A stretch of 64,000 bases of DNA, taken from Gymnogyps californianus (taxonomy: Eukaryota; Chordata; Aves; Accipitriformes; Cathartidae). The stretch is from positions 203,069,494 to 203,133,493 of the forward strand of contig NC_059471.1 in NCBI RefSeq assembly GCF_018139145.2, in the 5' to 3' direction. Positions within the stretch are counted from its first letter, which is position 1, and each line of letters starts with the position of its first letter. This document shows positions 23,809 through 33,570 of the stretch, in pieces. The notes under the pieces were generated by a model. That model worked only from the letters and a program-made list of their open reading frames with translations, had not been told where the DNA came from and made no database searches. The position numbers and the translations under genes were made by a program.

Positions 23809-26800
23809 CTTCAAATTGGAAATTAAAGCAGTAAGTTACATTATAGTTTAAATTTTACAGTAAATCTTCCTGTAGATTTTGTATAGCACGCCTTAGGACA
23901 ACCACCCAAAGCTTACAGACAAGTAATGGGAGAACAACAGGGATGAGTATTATTGCCATACCAGAGAAATCCATTTAACAATCCAAACCTCAGAGTACCT
24001 ACAACACCTGTCAACACATTCACTTGATGACGTATCCTTCCAGAAATTTTGAAACGAAACACAGGACACAGAAGCCTTTCTTCCCTACTTTTGAAACTGC
24101 AATTCAATAGTATTTTGTTTTTATTTGCCACACACATACAAGCCTGCCTTTTTAACATAAAATTACGATGCAAAGACACAAGAGTAGTAATATGCTAAAT
24201 TTAGTTATTTTTAGTGCAACTCAGCTGATTCACTGACCTAGAATCCTTCTTCCAGTAACAGCTCGATGTCTCAATTATATAAATCTCAGGGCTCTTGATC
24301 TGCACTAAATCTTTCTGAACAAGCCAGTGTATTTGCAACTCTAATCCCAAATTCTCAGATAAACCCATACAAGTTCTATTGTAATTTTTCTGCGATTAAG
24401 GGATTCTGTTTCCCTGCACTGTCAAGATATAATCTAAACCCCTTAGTCTTTTCTTAAAAAATAGGATGATCAAAAATGAAAAATTTCTTTTGCTATTGTA
24501 TGTGACAGAAAAAACCTGACGCTTTATATTTTTGCCATTGAGGGTGGTCAGCTGGGCTATGAGAACATTCTTTTCTGTTATGTATTTCCTTCCTGCTCTG
24601 TATTTGGGGGGAAAGTCACTGCAGCAGCATGGCAGTTTGGTTCAACTAATTTTTGTTGTTGCTATTAAACACCAAGAGTGTCAAAAGAAACCTGCCACAT
24701 GAACTTTTCCTTATGACACTAGCTACTGTTCTCTGTCCTGTTATTCTCTAGCTGTAAGATCCAAAGAGTATAGATACAGATCACCTCTTCAAAACATATA
24801 CTGAATTTCCATATTGTCTTGAAACCATAGACAGTTGCAGGAATGTATTGACACTAAATAAATGCAGGGCAATCCTTCACCCCAAAATTTTACCATCGAA
24901 GTGTAAGACAAGGTAAATACATACAGATCTGAGAGCGCAATGCCTCACTGTGTCCTTGAAGCTAACCATCTTAACTGTTAAGTATCTGGCTTAACAATAT
25001 TTCCTTTTTCTGCCATATTCTTACTATAAGAAATCTGCTCCCATGTGCGGGAAGTAGAGATTGCCAAGTGGAAGTTTACAGTTCTTTAGAAGATGATCAG
25101 CTCCATAAAGAGATAGAATAAATGTCTGAAGGTCTCCCTGAACTCCACTGCTAATTGATAAGATAGCATAATTAAGCAAAAAGCTTTTGTAATTTGCCTC
25201 GGAAATCATTATTTGTGGCTTTGAATAACAGTGCTCTAGTGCACTGATGATTACAAGTGATTCTGTTTATGAGGTATCTAGAACATCCTCTTTCATTTGT
25301 CTCCGCAAAGGGTGAAAAGCATTCAAATCATGTCCTACTTACAGCCAAAATAAATACTTTGAAATCTGATTTGTAAATTTACTTAGAAAATAGAGTATGG
25401 TTAATCTTACCATCTGCTCCTGTCAAGTGATGAACGTTTTCAGCATCTTTTAAAGTTTTAATGTCTCCATTAGCCACAATAGGTATAGACATACTTTGCT
25501 TAATTATTTTAATTGCATCATAATGTACAGGCTGATGTCTTTCTTCTACACTTCTCCCGTGTACTGTAATCCATGAAACTCCAGTTGCTTCAGCTTTTTG
25601 ACACAGGTCAACTGTTCTTTTTAAGTCCTCATGGATCCTAAAATTCCAAGGAATGAAAACATTAGATAGTAAGTTACCTGAACTGTATAAAAAGTCCCCC
25701 TCCATAAGGAGGAGTTACCACAGATTTGTATAAATAACAGTACAAAGAAAGAAAATATTACTGTTGGAAGATAAAGTTGGTTTTTTTTTTAATAAAGACA
25801 TATGAGTTTAATGTGTTGAAACCACTATTTAATTTAGCATTTCCCAATTATATCACGTCTCTGAAATATACAGGGTAAATTTTACAGAGATGGAGCAAGG
25901 GTGCCCAAAAGATTCTAAAAAAAAAAAATCATTATTTTGCAAAAAATTCCCATTTATAATAGTTCCCCTTTCCTGAAGGATTGCAAACTGAGTTGAAACT
26001 TAACTGACAAATACGCAAAAGCCACATGGGATGTGTGGATAAACAGCGGATGAAGTGGTACAAAGCAATGCAAAGCAACAGTTTACAGAAGTTTAGAAAG
26101 TGATGACGGGAAGCATGATGTGTTCCTTACAGCAGCTGTGGGGATCAGTTCCCAGTTTTGTTACCCTTCCCTTTATAGCCAACAGCAACTGTGGCTCTGG
26201 CCTCCAACAGGTCACAAAATAAATCCTTGTGATGATATAGACTATGCATTGCTTTTCTTTTATGGAACCCTAGACCTTTGAACTTGTCCTTTCATGTTGT
26301 TTGGATCACAAGAAAACTCCAGCATCCAGTATGTTATCTGGGTAAGTAGTCAAAGGCTGTGCTGGTTCTACTATCTAAGTTTGGGATTACTTGCCCCAGA
26401 TATTCTATCACCATCTGGAGTCAAAAACTCTTGGCAGTCTTCACATATAAGGAAATTATTATGATGTGTAAGATTACATTAACAGAATTACATATATTAT
26501 AGTGTAACTATTACACTAACATGTTTCTTTAAAAAAAATTAAAAGGATTCTTCCATGTATCACAAACAGCACTTAAGTTAGACCTACCTTATTTTAATAG
26601 ATACTGAAAATCTAGGGTTGTCGATCTGATTCCGTACATGTCTCACCATATCTCGAACTAGTTCTGGTTTATTTATTAAGCAAGCACCATAACCTTCTGA
26701 CATCGCCCATCTTTAAAAGAAAAAGAACATTTGTATTCTACATCTGAAAAAATGCAGATCAATTTCAGTCAAATACATCAGTTTCTGTCCTTACGACCTT

Positions 26801-29800
26801 TAATGTGTGGTTGAGTAAACAGAGATAGTACTGGCTGTAGATCGATGATTTGTTTGCAGTTTGACACCAGCTTTTAGATCCTGGTTCAGTCTCCATTGTG
26901 CTGTTAGAAGTTTGGACAAGTTACTGATCTCTTCCAGTTCAATCTTCTGTCCGCAAAATGGACTCACAAGGAAGATAAATTAACATTTAATCAACAATGG
27001 TTTAGATCACACATAAAATAAATAGTTCGATGTTTCCCCTTTCATTGGGTCATGGATTTCTTCTAAACAGAAAATGACTTCGGATTGAAAAGGAAGATTT
27101 TTCAAGTGCAAGGAAGATTATGATTTCAGTAATGTTCTGTTTTCCCTCAACTGCAAAACACTATTTTGATTGGCAGGAACCTTTGCTTCCACTTAAGAGC
27201 AGCAGGTTTTTTCTTAAACAATTTTTCTTATAAAGGCAGATTAAGTGCACAAAGTTTTGTTATTTTGAAACCAGCATGCACAAGAAACAAAGGATTCAAA
27301 TGTAAGCATGTATTTTTGGCCTAAAAGGAACTTACAGTTTGGCATACTTAACTGTAGTTAGCTTAGAAAAAAAATACACTTCCATTCCAAAGTCTCAGAT
27401 CTCTCCAGAAAAGTTTTCCCAAATACTATAATTTTAAGTCAAGACAACCTAATTAGAATAGACAAATTAAGTATTTGCACCGTAATATTATCTTTTGCTT
27501 TCCTACATTTATTTTTGAGGTCTTCACTTAGAAAAAGACTGCCTGACAAGCATGTAATAAATGGTTCTCAATTGAACCAGTTAGCAAGAATCTTCATTTG
27601 TGCATTACTACTCTGTTTCACTGTCAAGACAAAATCTTTATCAATTTAAGTGAGAAGTAGATCACTAATTCACTGTACTTACAAACCTAATAAAAGATGG
27701 AAAAAATTCTTTTCAGCGCTTCCTGAATAATATAATCTGTATAATTATATTTTAGAGATTATCCTTCACTTGCAGAAGTCTGAGACATCAGGGACTCGCC
27801 TCGTTATTTCAGGAATTGCCACATCATTTCTCAAAACACTCTCCAAATTATTTGCGGCAAGCTCTTTTTGGTAATGCATATTTAACAGCTGTTGAGAAGG
27901 GATGGACACTTCACTTCTGAGCCAACACTCAATATCTCAGAAATGAAAAAAGGCAAGTTGGCAAATACACCTGGTTTTCCCAGTCTCACCATGGTGACAG
28001 GCATCTCAGAACATTCAGAACAGTGTCTTGCCACATAGACATTTCTGACAGGTTAAAAAGCTGTTTCTCTCTTGAAGTATATTTTTAAGTTAAGACAGAG
28101 ATTACTATGAAAATGAAAACCAGCACTCTTTATTCTCAAATTATTTCATCATTATTTCACCAGCTTTTTCAAAACTTTACCTCTGAGGACAGCCACAGTT
28201 CAGGTCTATTCCATCTGCAAAAGGACAGACGATACGGGCAGCATCACACAAAACCTGTGCTTCTTTAGCAGCAAATTGAACAATCAATGGATGATCACCT
28301 ACTCCAATGAAAAGATATTTAGAGATTTAAAAAACTCAGAAAATAAAAAGAAGAAATTCTAAATTTTGAATGTTTTTCGTATATTGAAAAGCTGTCTGGC
28401 CATGGTCCTGGGCAACTGGCTCTAGGTGACCCTGCTTGAGCATGAGGGCTGGATAACATGACCTACAGAGGTCCTTCCAAACTCAACTGTTTTGTGATTC
28501 TGCGAGCCCTAGATCACAAATAAAGGTAGCTGACCAGTGGTTACTAAGTGAGTATGTCTATCAAGAGAGGTGGGAATTCAGACATACATATGTGTCCTAG
28601 ATGGTTGCTGGCTCAACATACACATTTTCTGACTGAAATTGGTCAGATGCTTTTCTTTCACAAAGATAACATATGAAACTAAGTATTCTCTATGTTTCAG
28701 CAGCCTTCATGCTTCCCCTCCTAGCCTGCCCCTTCTTGTCTGTGTGCTGCCCCTTTGCTGTGCTGACACGGCTGTCTGTCTTGCGAGGTGGGAAACTTGC
28801 TTACGGAACCAACCCTTCAGAAAGGAGCTAAACAACCCACAAGCTTTGCCCTTCCTTATCCCAGCCCATCTTTTTCCTCTTCTGTGCCAACATGGCTGGT
28901 TTTTATCCACAATGCAATACGCAGAGTTGGAATGAGAACACACGGGCAGAGGCAGCTTTAGCAGCTTTGTCTCCAGTGGGAAACCAAAATGTCAGTGCTC
29001 CTCAACTTGGGTCTGCTGAACTACTTGTGATTTACTAAGCCGCTGCAGAGAGCCAGATGGTCATTTGGAACATGCTCTCCTCTTTTACAGCTACTGCATT
29101 ACATTAAAGGCATCTAAAAATATCTCAAACAGTCTGAGCACTCACTTTCCATATAAACTATTGCTGCACTTAAGAGGAAGAGGGATATCTGAGCACTGAT
29201 GGAAAGAGATGATCCAACAAATGCACAAAGCAAGTACGCTTCTGTTACTGAAAAGACCGCAAGTGCTTCTAAAGATTTTTTCTATTTTAGTGGAAAATAA
29301 GTAGTTCTTGAAGTAGTGGAGCTTAAGTCAGAGAGGGCAGCAGTACCCTCTCAATCAAGTTGAGACACTTCTATAAGTTACCTAAAAATCCAGCAAGCAA
29401 AAAAAATCCCTTGCATATTTTCAAAACTGTCCATTTAAGACAGGGCTCTAGCTGAAGAGATTTATATTACTGCAGCTAATACTTTGGAATAATCCCACGT
29501 TCCTAATTTTTGGTTGAGCATTAAGTAATAAAAATACTGAGTCTAACCATATGAAATTTTTAGCACTAGCCACAAAGAACATCTATCTCTACTTTAGAAA
29601 TACACAACAAAGAAATGTCAATGCCAAAGAAAATGGAAAACAGAAATTGCAACTGTAGGCTCCAAACCTACTCTGCTAATTAGAAGACAAAATCCCCAAA
29701 CAGCCAAGAAGTTAAACATAAAACCACAGTAAAATTTCATAACCTGTTGTGGAGCTACTTGTTAAAAGCATAAATGCTAATAATGTAAATACTATAATCT

Positions 29801-32286
29801 TGGCAAAGCTGTCTACGGCAGAATGTTTTAGAGGCCTATAAAATTAAGGCCAGCATGAAAGAGGTGAATAGGGAAAAGATATTGTTTACAACACTAGAAC
29901 ATTTCATTTTGTACCCCTTGTTATCAGGCAGCAAAGTTACAGCATAAAGGACAATTTCCTCTTTCCCCATCCCTGCACCCCCCCAGAATATACTACATAT
30001 CTGACCTGTGGAACTTCAATGCCACAGGACATTGTGTACATCAGAAGTGTAAGTAAGTTTAAAGGGAACAAACTAGTGGCTCTGTGGACCTTTAAGCCAT
30101 ATATATTGTCAGTTATATTCTTACTCATTTATTTTTACACACAAAGAATTATTCATGCTTTTTTAAAGTTGAATTCCACTAATAAGAGAGTCTACCTGTG
30201 CTTCCCAATGTGACTTTTCTCTGTAACTGCTCTGTTCTATTTGAATAATGCACCACAGTAAACAGCCAGTGCTAGAATAATGAAATATACTTCCCCTACT
30301 ATTATATATACACTTATGAAACCACCAGTTCAGTGGTCTGAGTAGATTAAATCATCACACTTCATAGATCCTACACGCCGATCTTACTAGCACATTAGCA
30401 GCGCTCTTTTAATTTCTCCAGTTGCAGCCTATGGTTGTATGTTCCTTGTTATACTCTTCTACTGCAACCACTTCATGCCAGCAGATCTGTATCGTTATTG
30501 TCACCTCTTCCCACATATTTCATACCACTTTTCTCTTTTGCTTTACAGCCAGGACTCTGTACAAGTCCTTATACTCCCTCTTTTTGTATATGTTCTGGTT
30601 ATGTTTCTGTACCATGCCTGAAGCCTTGCTTCTCCCATCAACCCTAGCCATGCTTCAACTTCCTGGTCTCTTCTTGCCTTCTTACTCCTTTTTATCACCC
30701 TCTCAAGATCTCAAGGAGTCCACCAACAGCCCCTTCCACTTTCCACTCCAGCTAATCTGAAACTCTGCTTCTTTTATCAATCCTTGATTCCACTGTATCA
30801 ATGTCTGGTCTATTAATTTTTTTGCTTTTAGCAACCCTCTTATTTTTGTTAGAGACCAGAAAACTTTTCCTGGCAACGAGTTAAGTGTTTGTCTCTGAAA
30901 CACACAAGAAATAGCAATTGCTAGGAAAACAATTGTACCATCTTGTACTGGGTCTGGCTGGGATGCAGTTAATTTTTAAATTTATTTAAAGTTTATTTAT
31001 AGCAGCCTGTATGGTGCTGTGTTTTGGATTTTGTGACAAAACCAGTGTTGATAATGCACCAGTGTTTTGGCTATTGCTGCACAGTACTTGCACAGTGTCA
31101 CAGCTTTCTCTTTTTCTCACTCTGCCTCCCCCGGCCCCCAGCAAATAGATTGGGGTGGGCAAGAAATTGGGAGTGGACACAGCTGGGACAGCTGACCCAA
31201 AATGGCCCAAGGAATATTCCATACCGTATAACATCAAGCTCAGCAATAAAACCGGAGTGGTAGGGGAAGAAGAAAGTGGGTTAGGATGTGGAAATTATGT
31301 TCCAGGGTGGCCATTGCTTGGAGACTGGCTAAGCATTGGTCTGCTGGTGTGAGGTGGGAAGTGATTGCCTTTGCATCACTTGTTTTTTTCTCCTTCTTTC
31401 CTTCACTTACTAAGCTGCCTTTATCTTGACCCATGAGTTTTTCTTGCTTTTGCTCTTCCTGTTCTCTCCCTGTGATGTTGGGGGGGTGGAGGAGGAATGA
31501 GTGAGCAGCTGTGTGGGTGCACAGCTGCTGGTCAGCTATGTGTGGTCAACCCACCACACATCTCAATCAGTTTGGAGGCCCTGATTTCAGGTGGAGACAA
31601 GGTTTTCCGCTATTTCACCTGACACGCTATCACTGGAATGTGCTTACTCTCACCTAGGGTACTTCTATGGTTTTACAATCAATCAGATATAGTATACCAA
31701 AATTGTTAACAGATGTCAAGTTGTGTGACAGACTTCATTCACTTGGCCAATTTAGTTTATCACGACATAAAACGTTCTGACAAGGCAATGGTTTCTTAAA
31801 AAAAAATACCTTTGTTTGTTGTGAATTCACTGTCTCTAGCTTTTGCAGATCTCACAAAATCAGCTGCCACTATCATTGGTGTGTAACACAAATCGCAACT
31901 GTATTTCCTAACCAAGGTTCTGAAAGCCAACCTGCAGACACATGAAAATTAAGAGATAAATAGTAGAGACATTCTTCTGATTAGCTATTCTAAAATGCTG
32001 TTCTGACATGCAGTACTGTGGGGATGTCCAAGTATAGTAAGATAAAACATGTCCCATGTCTATCTCCGTCTTAAATAGTTAAAGGGCAAAAAGGTAATCA
32101 TCCCTGTTTTTACAGTCAAGATAAACTTCCTCAGAGAAAATACACTGAAAACTTAGCTGACATGACAGTTACTTACTTTGAATAGCGGACCATAGGGGCA
32201 CATATTTTTACAACTTGCCCAGAATGAAACAAATCCATGGGATCTTTTAGTTGGCATTGTTTCGTTTCAACAATGTCACCAATCAT
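23561..32286 (-). CDS. DUS4L: DUS4L gene span: tRNA-dihydrouridine(20a/20b) synthase-like, complete
   Basis: FMN-dependent enzyme that reduces uridine to dihydrouridine in the tRNA D-loop; yeast Dus4 acts at positions 20a and 20b. Coding exons on the minus strand are 32177-32286, 31810-31931, 28181-28298, 26588-26710, 25411-25637 and 23561-23808. They total 948 nt and give 315 residues plus TGA (human about 317). Family marks are the FMN-site APMVRYS (30-36), IVQFAA (83-88), LNCGCPQR (110-117), the active-site EGYGACLINKP with Cys127, SIKIR with Lys156, TVHGR with His184, ANGDI (213-217) and MVARGLLANP (236-245). The TIM barrel is followed by a helical C-terminus. No key residue is missing. 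The gene shares a CpG island head to head with COG5 and lies upstream of BCAP29 on the same strand. Confidence 0.97.
25411..25637 (-). CDS. DUS4L: DUS4L fifth coding exon
   Basis: 227 nt encoding IHEDLKRTVDLCQKAEATGV, SWITVHGRSVEERHQPVHYD and IPIVANGDIKTLKDAENVHH. It contributes the His of TVHGR and the phosphate-contacting NGD. The acceptor is tggaattttag and the donor is gtaaga. Confidence 0.96.
26588..26710 (-). CDS. DUS4L: DUS4L fourth coding exon with catalytic cysteine
   Basis: 123 nt encoding WAMSEGYGACLINKPELVRD and continuing through NPRFSVSIKIR. It carries Cys127, the proton donor for the uridine ring, and Lys156 of the FMN site. The acceptor is cttttaaag; the donor is gtaggt. Confidence 0.96.
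28181..28298 (-). CDS. DUS4L: DUS4L third coding exon
   Basis: 118 nt encoding GDHPLIVQFAAKEAQVLCDA, then a hydrophobic strand and DGIDLNCGCPQR. It carries the conserved Gln of the IVQF block and the NCGCP motif common to dihydrouridine synthases. The acceptor, ttggagtag, has a poor pyrimidine tract; the donor is gtaaag. Confidence 0.94.
28394..28505 (+). mobile_element. CR1 LINE 3'-end fragment
   Basis: About 110 bp of the conserved CR1 3' tail on the plus strand: ggccatggtcctgggcaact, then gataacatgacctacagagg, ending in a single tttgtgattctg. It is a strongly 5'-truncated copy, antisense to DUS4L and less than 100 bp from the acceptor of its third coding exon. Confidence 0.9.
30944..31558 (-). 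mobile_element. Solo LTR of an endogenous retrovirus, intact ends and TSD
   Basis: A 615-bp LTR reading on the minus strand from TGTGGTGGGTTGACC to CCCAGTACA. It is flanked on both sides by the identical 5-mer CATCT (30939-30943 and 31559-31563), a perfect target-site duplication. No internal retroviral sequence is present, so it arose by LTR-LTR recombination. It shares many blocks with the LTR at 43.0 kb, such as ggtatggaatat and gggtcagctgtcc. It lies in a DUS4L intron in sense orientation. A 5-bp duplication fits an ERVL-like or related class; the family name is not certain. Confidence 0.9.
31810..31931 (-). CDS. DUS4L: DUS4L second coding exon
   Basis: 122 nt encoding LAFRTLVRKYSCDLCYTPMI and then VAADFVRSAKARDSEFTTNK. 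The acceptor is tgtctgcag; the donor is gtattt, weak beyond the GT. This is the first beta-alpha part of the barrel, near-identical to mammalian DUS4L. Confidence 0.96.
32177..32286 (-). CDS. DUS4L: DUS4L first coding exon
   Basis: Encodes MIGDIVETKQCQLKDPMDLF and then HSGQVVKICAPMVRYSK. The ATG at 32286-32284 is the first in frame, with an in-frame TAA three codons upstream, so the start is secure. The donor is gtaagt. The N-terminal 15 residues differ from mammals; from DPMDLFHSGQ on, the match is strong. Confidence 0.95.
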
Positions 32287-32311
32287 GTATAATTAACAAT
32301 CCTTTTAGCAT
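32287..32311 (-). other. DUS4L: DUS4L 5' UTR segment of the first coding exon
   Basis: A good acceptor (gtttgtttttccag) places the exon's 5' edge at 32311, leaving 25 nt of leader before the ATG. At least one noncoding exon therefore lies upstream, in the shared CpG island. Donor-like sites on the minus strand are at about 32434 (gtgagg) and 32991 (ggtgagc). Confidence 0.75.
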
Positions 32312-32539
32312 CTGGAAAAACAAACAGTGTTTGCGTGTAAGTAATTCAGCTATTTCTCATAGGCTATGCAGCAAAGCATTAGAGCTTAAACTGGACTTGC
32401 TTTTTGGTATAGCGTCCCGCCAGACGTCCCTCACTTGCACAGCGTCAGGAACAAATCTTCTGCCACCACCAGCTATGAACACCGGCCTTGCGCCGGGCGC
32501 CCCGTTGCAATTTATAATACCCCCGTTGTAATACCGTTG

Positions 32540-33570
32540 TGTTTTCGTTCCTTACAGTAGGGATCGTTCAGGCTGGAAGGGAGGTCTTCAGCCCAGCCCC
32601 TCAGCGCAGGGCCGGCTCCGAGGGCAGCCCCCGCCCTGCTCCACAGGCCTTACGGAGAAAGTTTTTCCTCATGTCGGGCGAGAGCCGCCCCTGTTTCAGC
32701 CTAGACCCGCTGTTTCTCGTCCTCCCGCTACAGTCCCAGCTCCTCCGCCTCTCCCCGCACGGCGGGGGATGCGGCCCGACCACCCCGGCCTGGGCTCGCT
32801 CCCGCGTGTCGGTGCCTGCCGGGTGCCGCAGGCGCGGGCCCGAGGAGCGCCGCGCAGCTGCCGCCACCGCCCGCCCGGCTGCCGCCACCGCCCGCCCGGC
32901 TGCCGCCACCCCTCCTGCGGCCAGGCCGCGCTGCCCGCTCCCGCCCGGCTCGCTGCCCGCACCCTTCCGCCCGGCCCGGGCCCGCGCTCACCACGTGCGC
33001 GAGCGCCCCGCCGCCGCCCGTCCGCCCGCCCGCTCGCGGGGCGGCCCCGTTCCGTCGCGCGCCTTCGCCATCATCGCCGGGCGCCGCCGCCCGGGAGTGA
33101 CGCGCGGGCTCCCAGCACCTGCCAGCATGGAGGAGGCGGGGGCAGGCGGTGGCGGAGCCGCGGCCCCGGCCCTCGCCGAGCTGCTGGCCGACGGTGAGGC
33201 GCGGCCGTTGGTGGCGGTTGGGGGGGGGCCGCGCGCCGCTGGCTCGGTGTGGGGGGAGGGGGGGGAGGGCAGCGCGGCAGCGCCTGGCTGTGCCCCCGCC
33301 GGCGGGACCACGTCGGGGGTCCCGTCCGCGGGCAGCCCTGAGAAGACGGAGGGTCCTTTGCGAGGGCGGTGTTGGGCTGGGCGGGCAGAGCCGGGGGAGA
33401 GGCGCCGGTGCTCGGAGACGGGGCGAGGAGAGCGGTGAACCCCTGTGCTGTGGAGTCACGGAAAGTTTCGGCGGCGGGGGGACGGCAGGCGCTGGGGAGT
33501 GCTGCCGCGCCTGCTGAGCGTCCCCCTCCTCGGGGAGGAGACCTCCCGCTGCTGGCAGAGGGGTCTTGAT
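32540..33570. promoter_or_regulatory. Bidirectional CpG-island promoter of DUS4L and COG5
   Basis: About 1 kb of CpG-dense, GC-rich DNA between the divergent DUS4L and COG5 coding starts (841 bp from ATG to ATG). A GC-rich direct repeat of a ctgccgccaccgcccgcccg unit occurs near 32860-32915, and G-runs lie just after the COG5 first exon (33219-33270). No TATA box is evident. A CACGTG E-box at about 32992-32997 directly abuts a minus-strand donor-like site. Long open frames on both strands are composition artefacts, apart from COG5 exon 1. Confidence 0.8.
33127..33193 (+). CDS. COG5: COG5 exon 1 coding part
   Basis: Encodes [20 protein letters not shown] and AD plus one base. The donor is gtgagg. 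This ATG was chosen because it precedes the conserved LxELLxDG stretch and has a good Kozak context. The frame is open for 196 further codons upstream, so a longer form cannot be excluded. Confidence 0.88.

Larger units (their letters stand above)
23809..28180. other. DUS4L introns between third and last coding exons
   Basis: Introns at 23809-25410, 25638-26587 and 26711-28180. All are AT-rich, and nothing beyond splice sites was recognised in them. Confidence 0.65.
28299..31809. other. DUS4L intron between second and third coding exons
   Basis: About 3.5 kb, the largest intron of this gene. It holds a CR1 tail and a solo LTR (listed separately). A pyrimidine-rich stretch at 30440-30760 has open frames in several phases, and none resembles a known protein. 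Confidence 0.7.

Noticed and set aside
25379..25410. C-terminal extension (GKINHTLFSK) of the DUS4L fifth exon frame
   Set aside because: This is intron readthrough past the gtaaga donor; the spliced product continues into the last exon with full family similarity.
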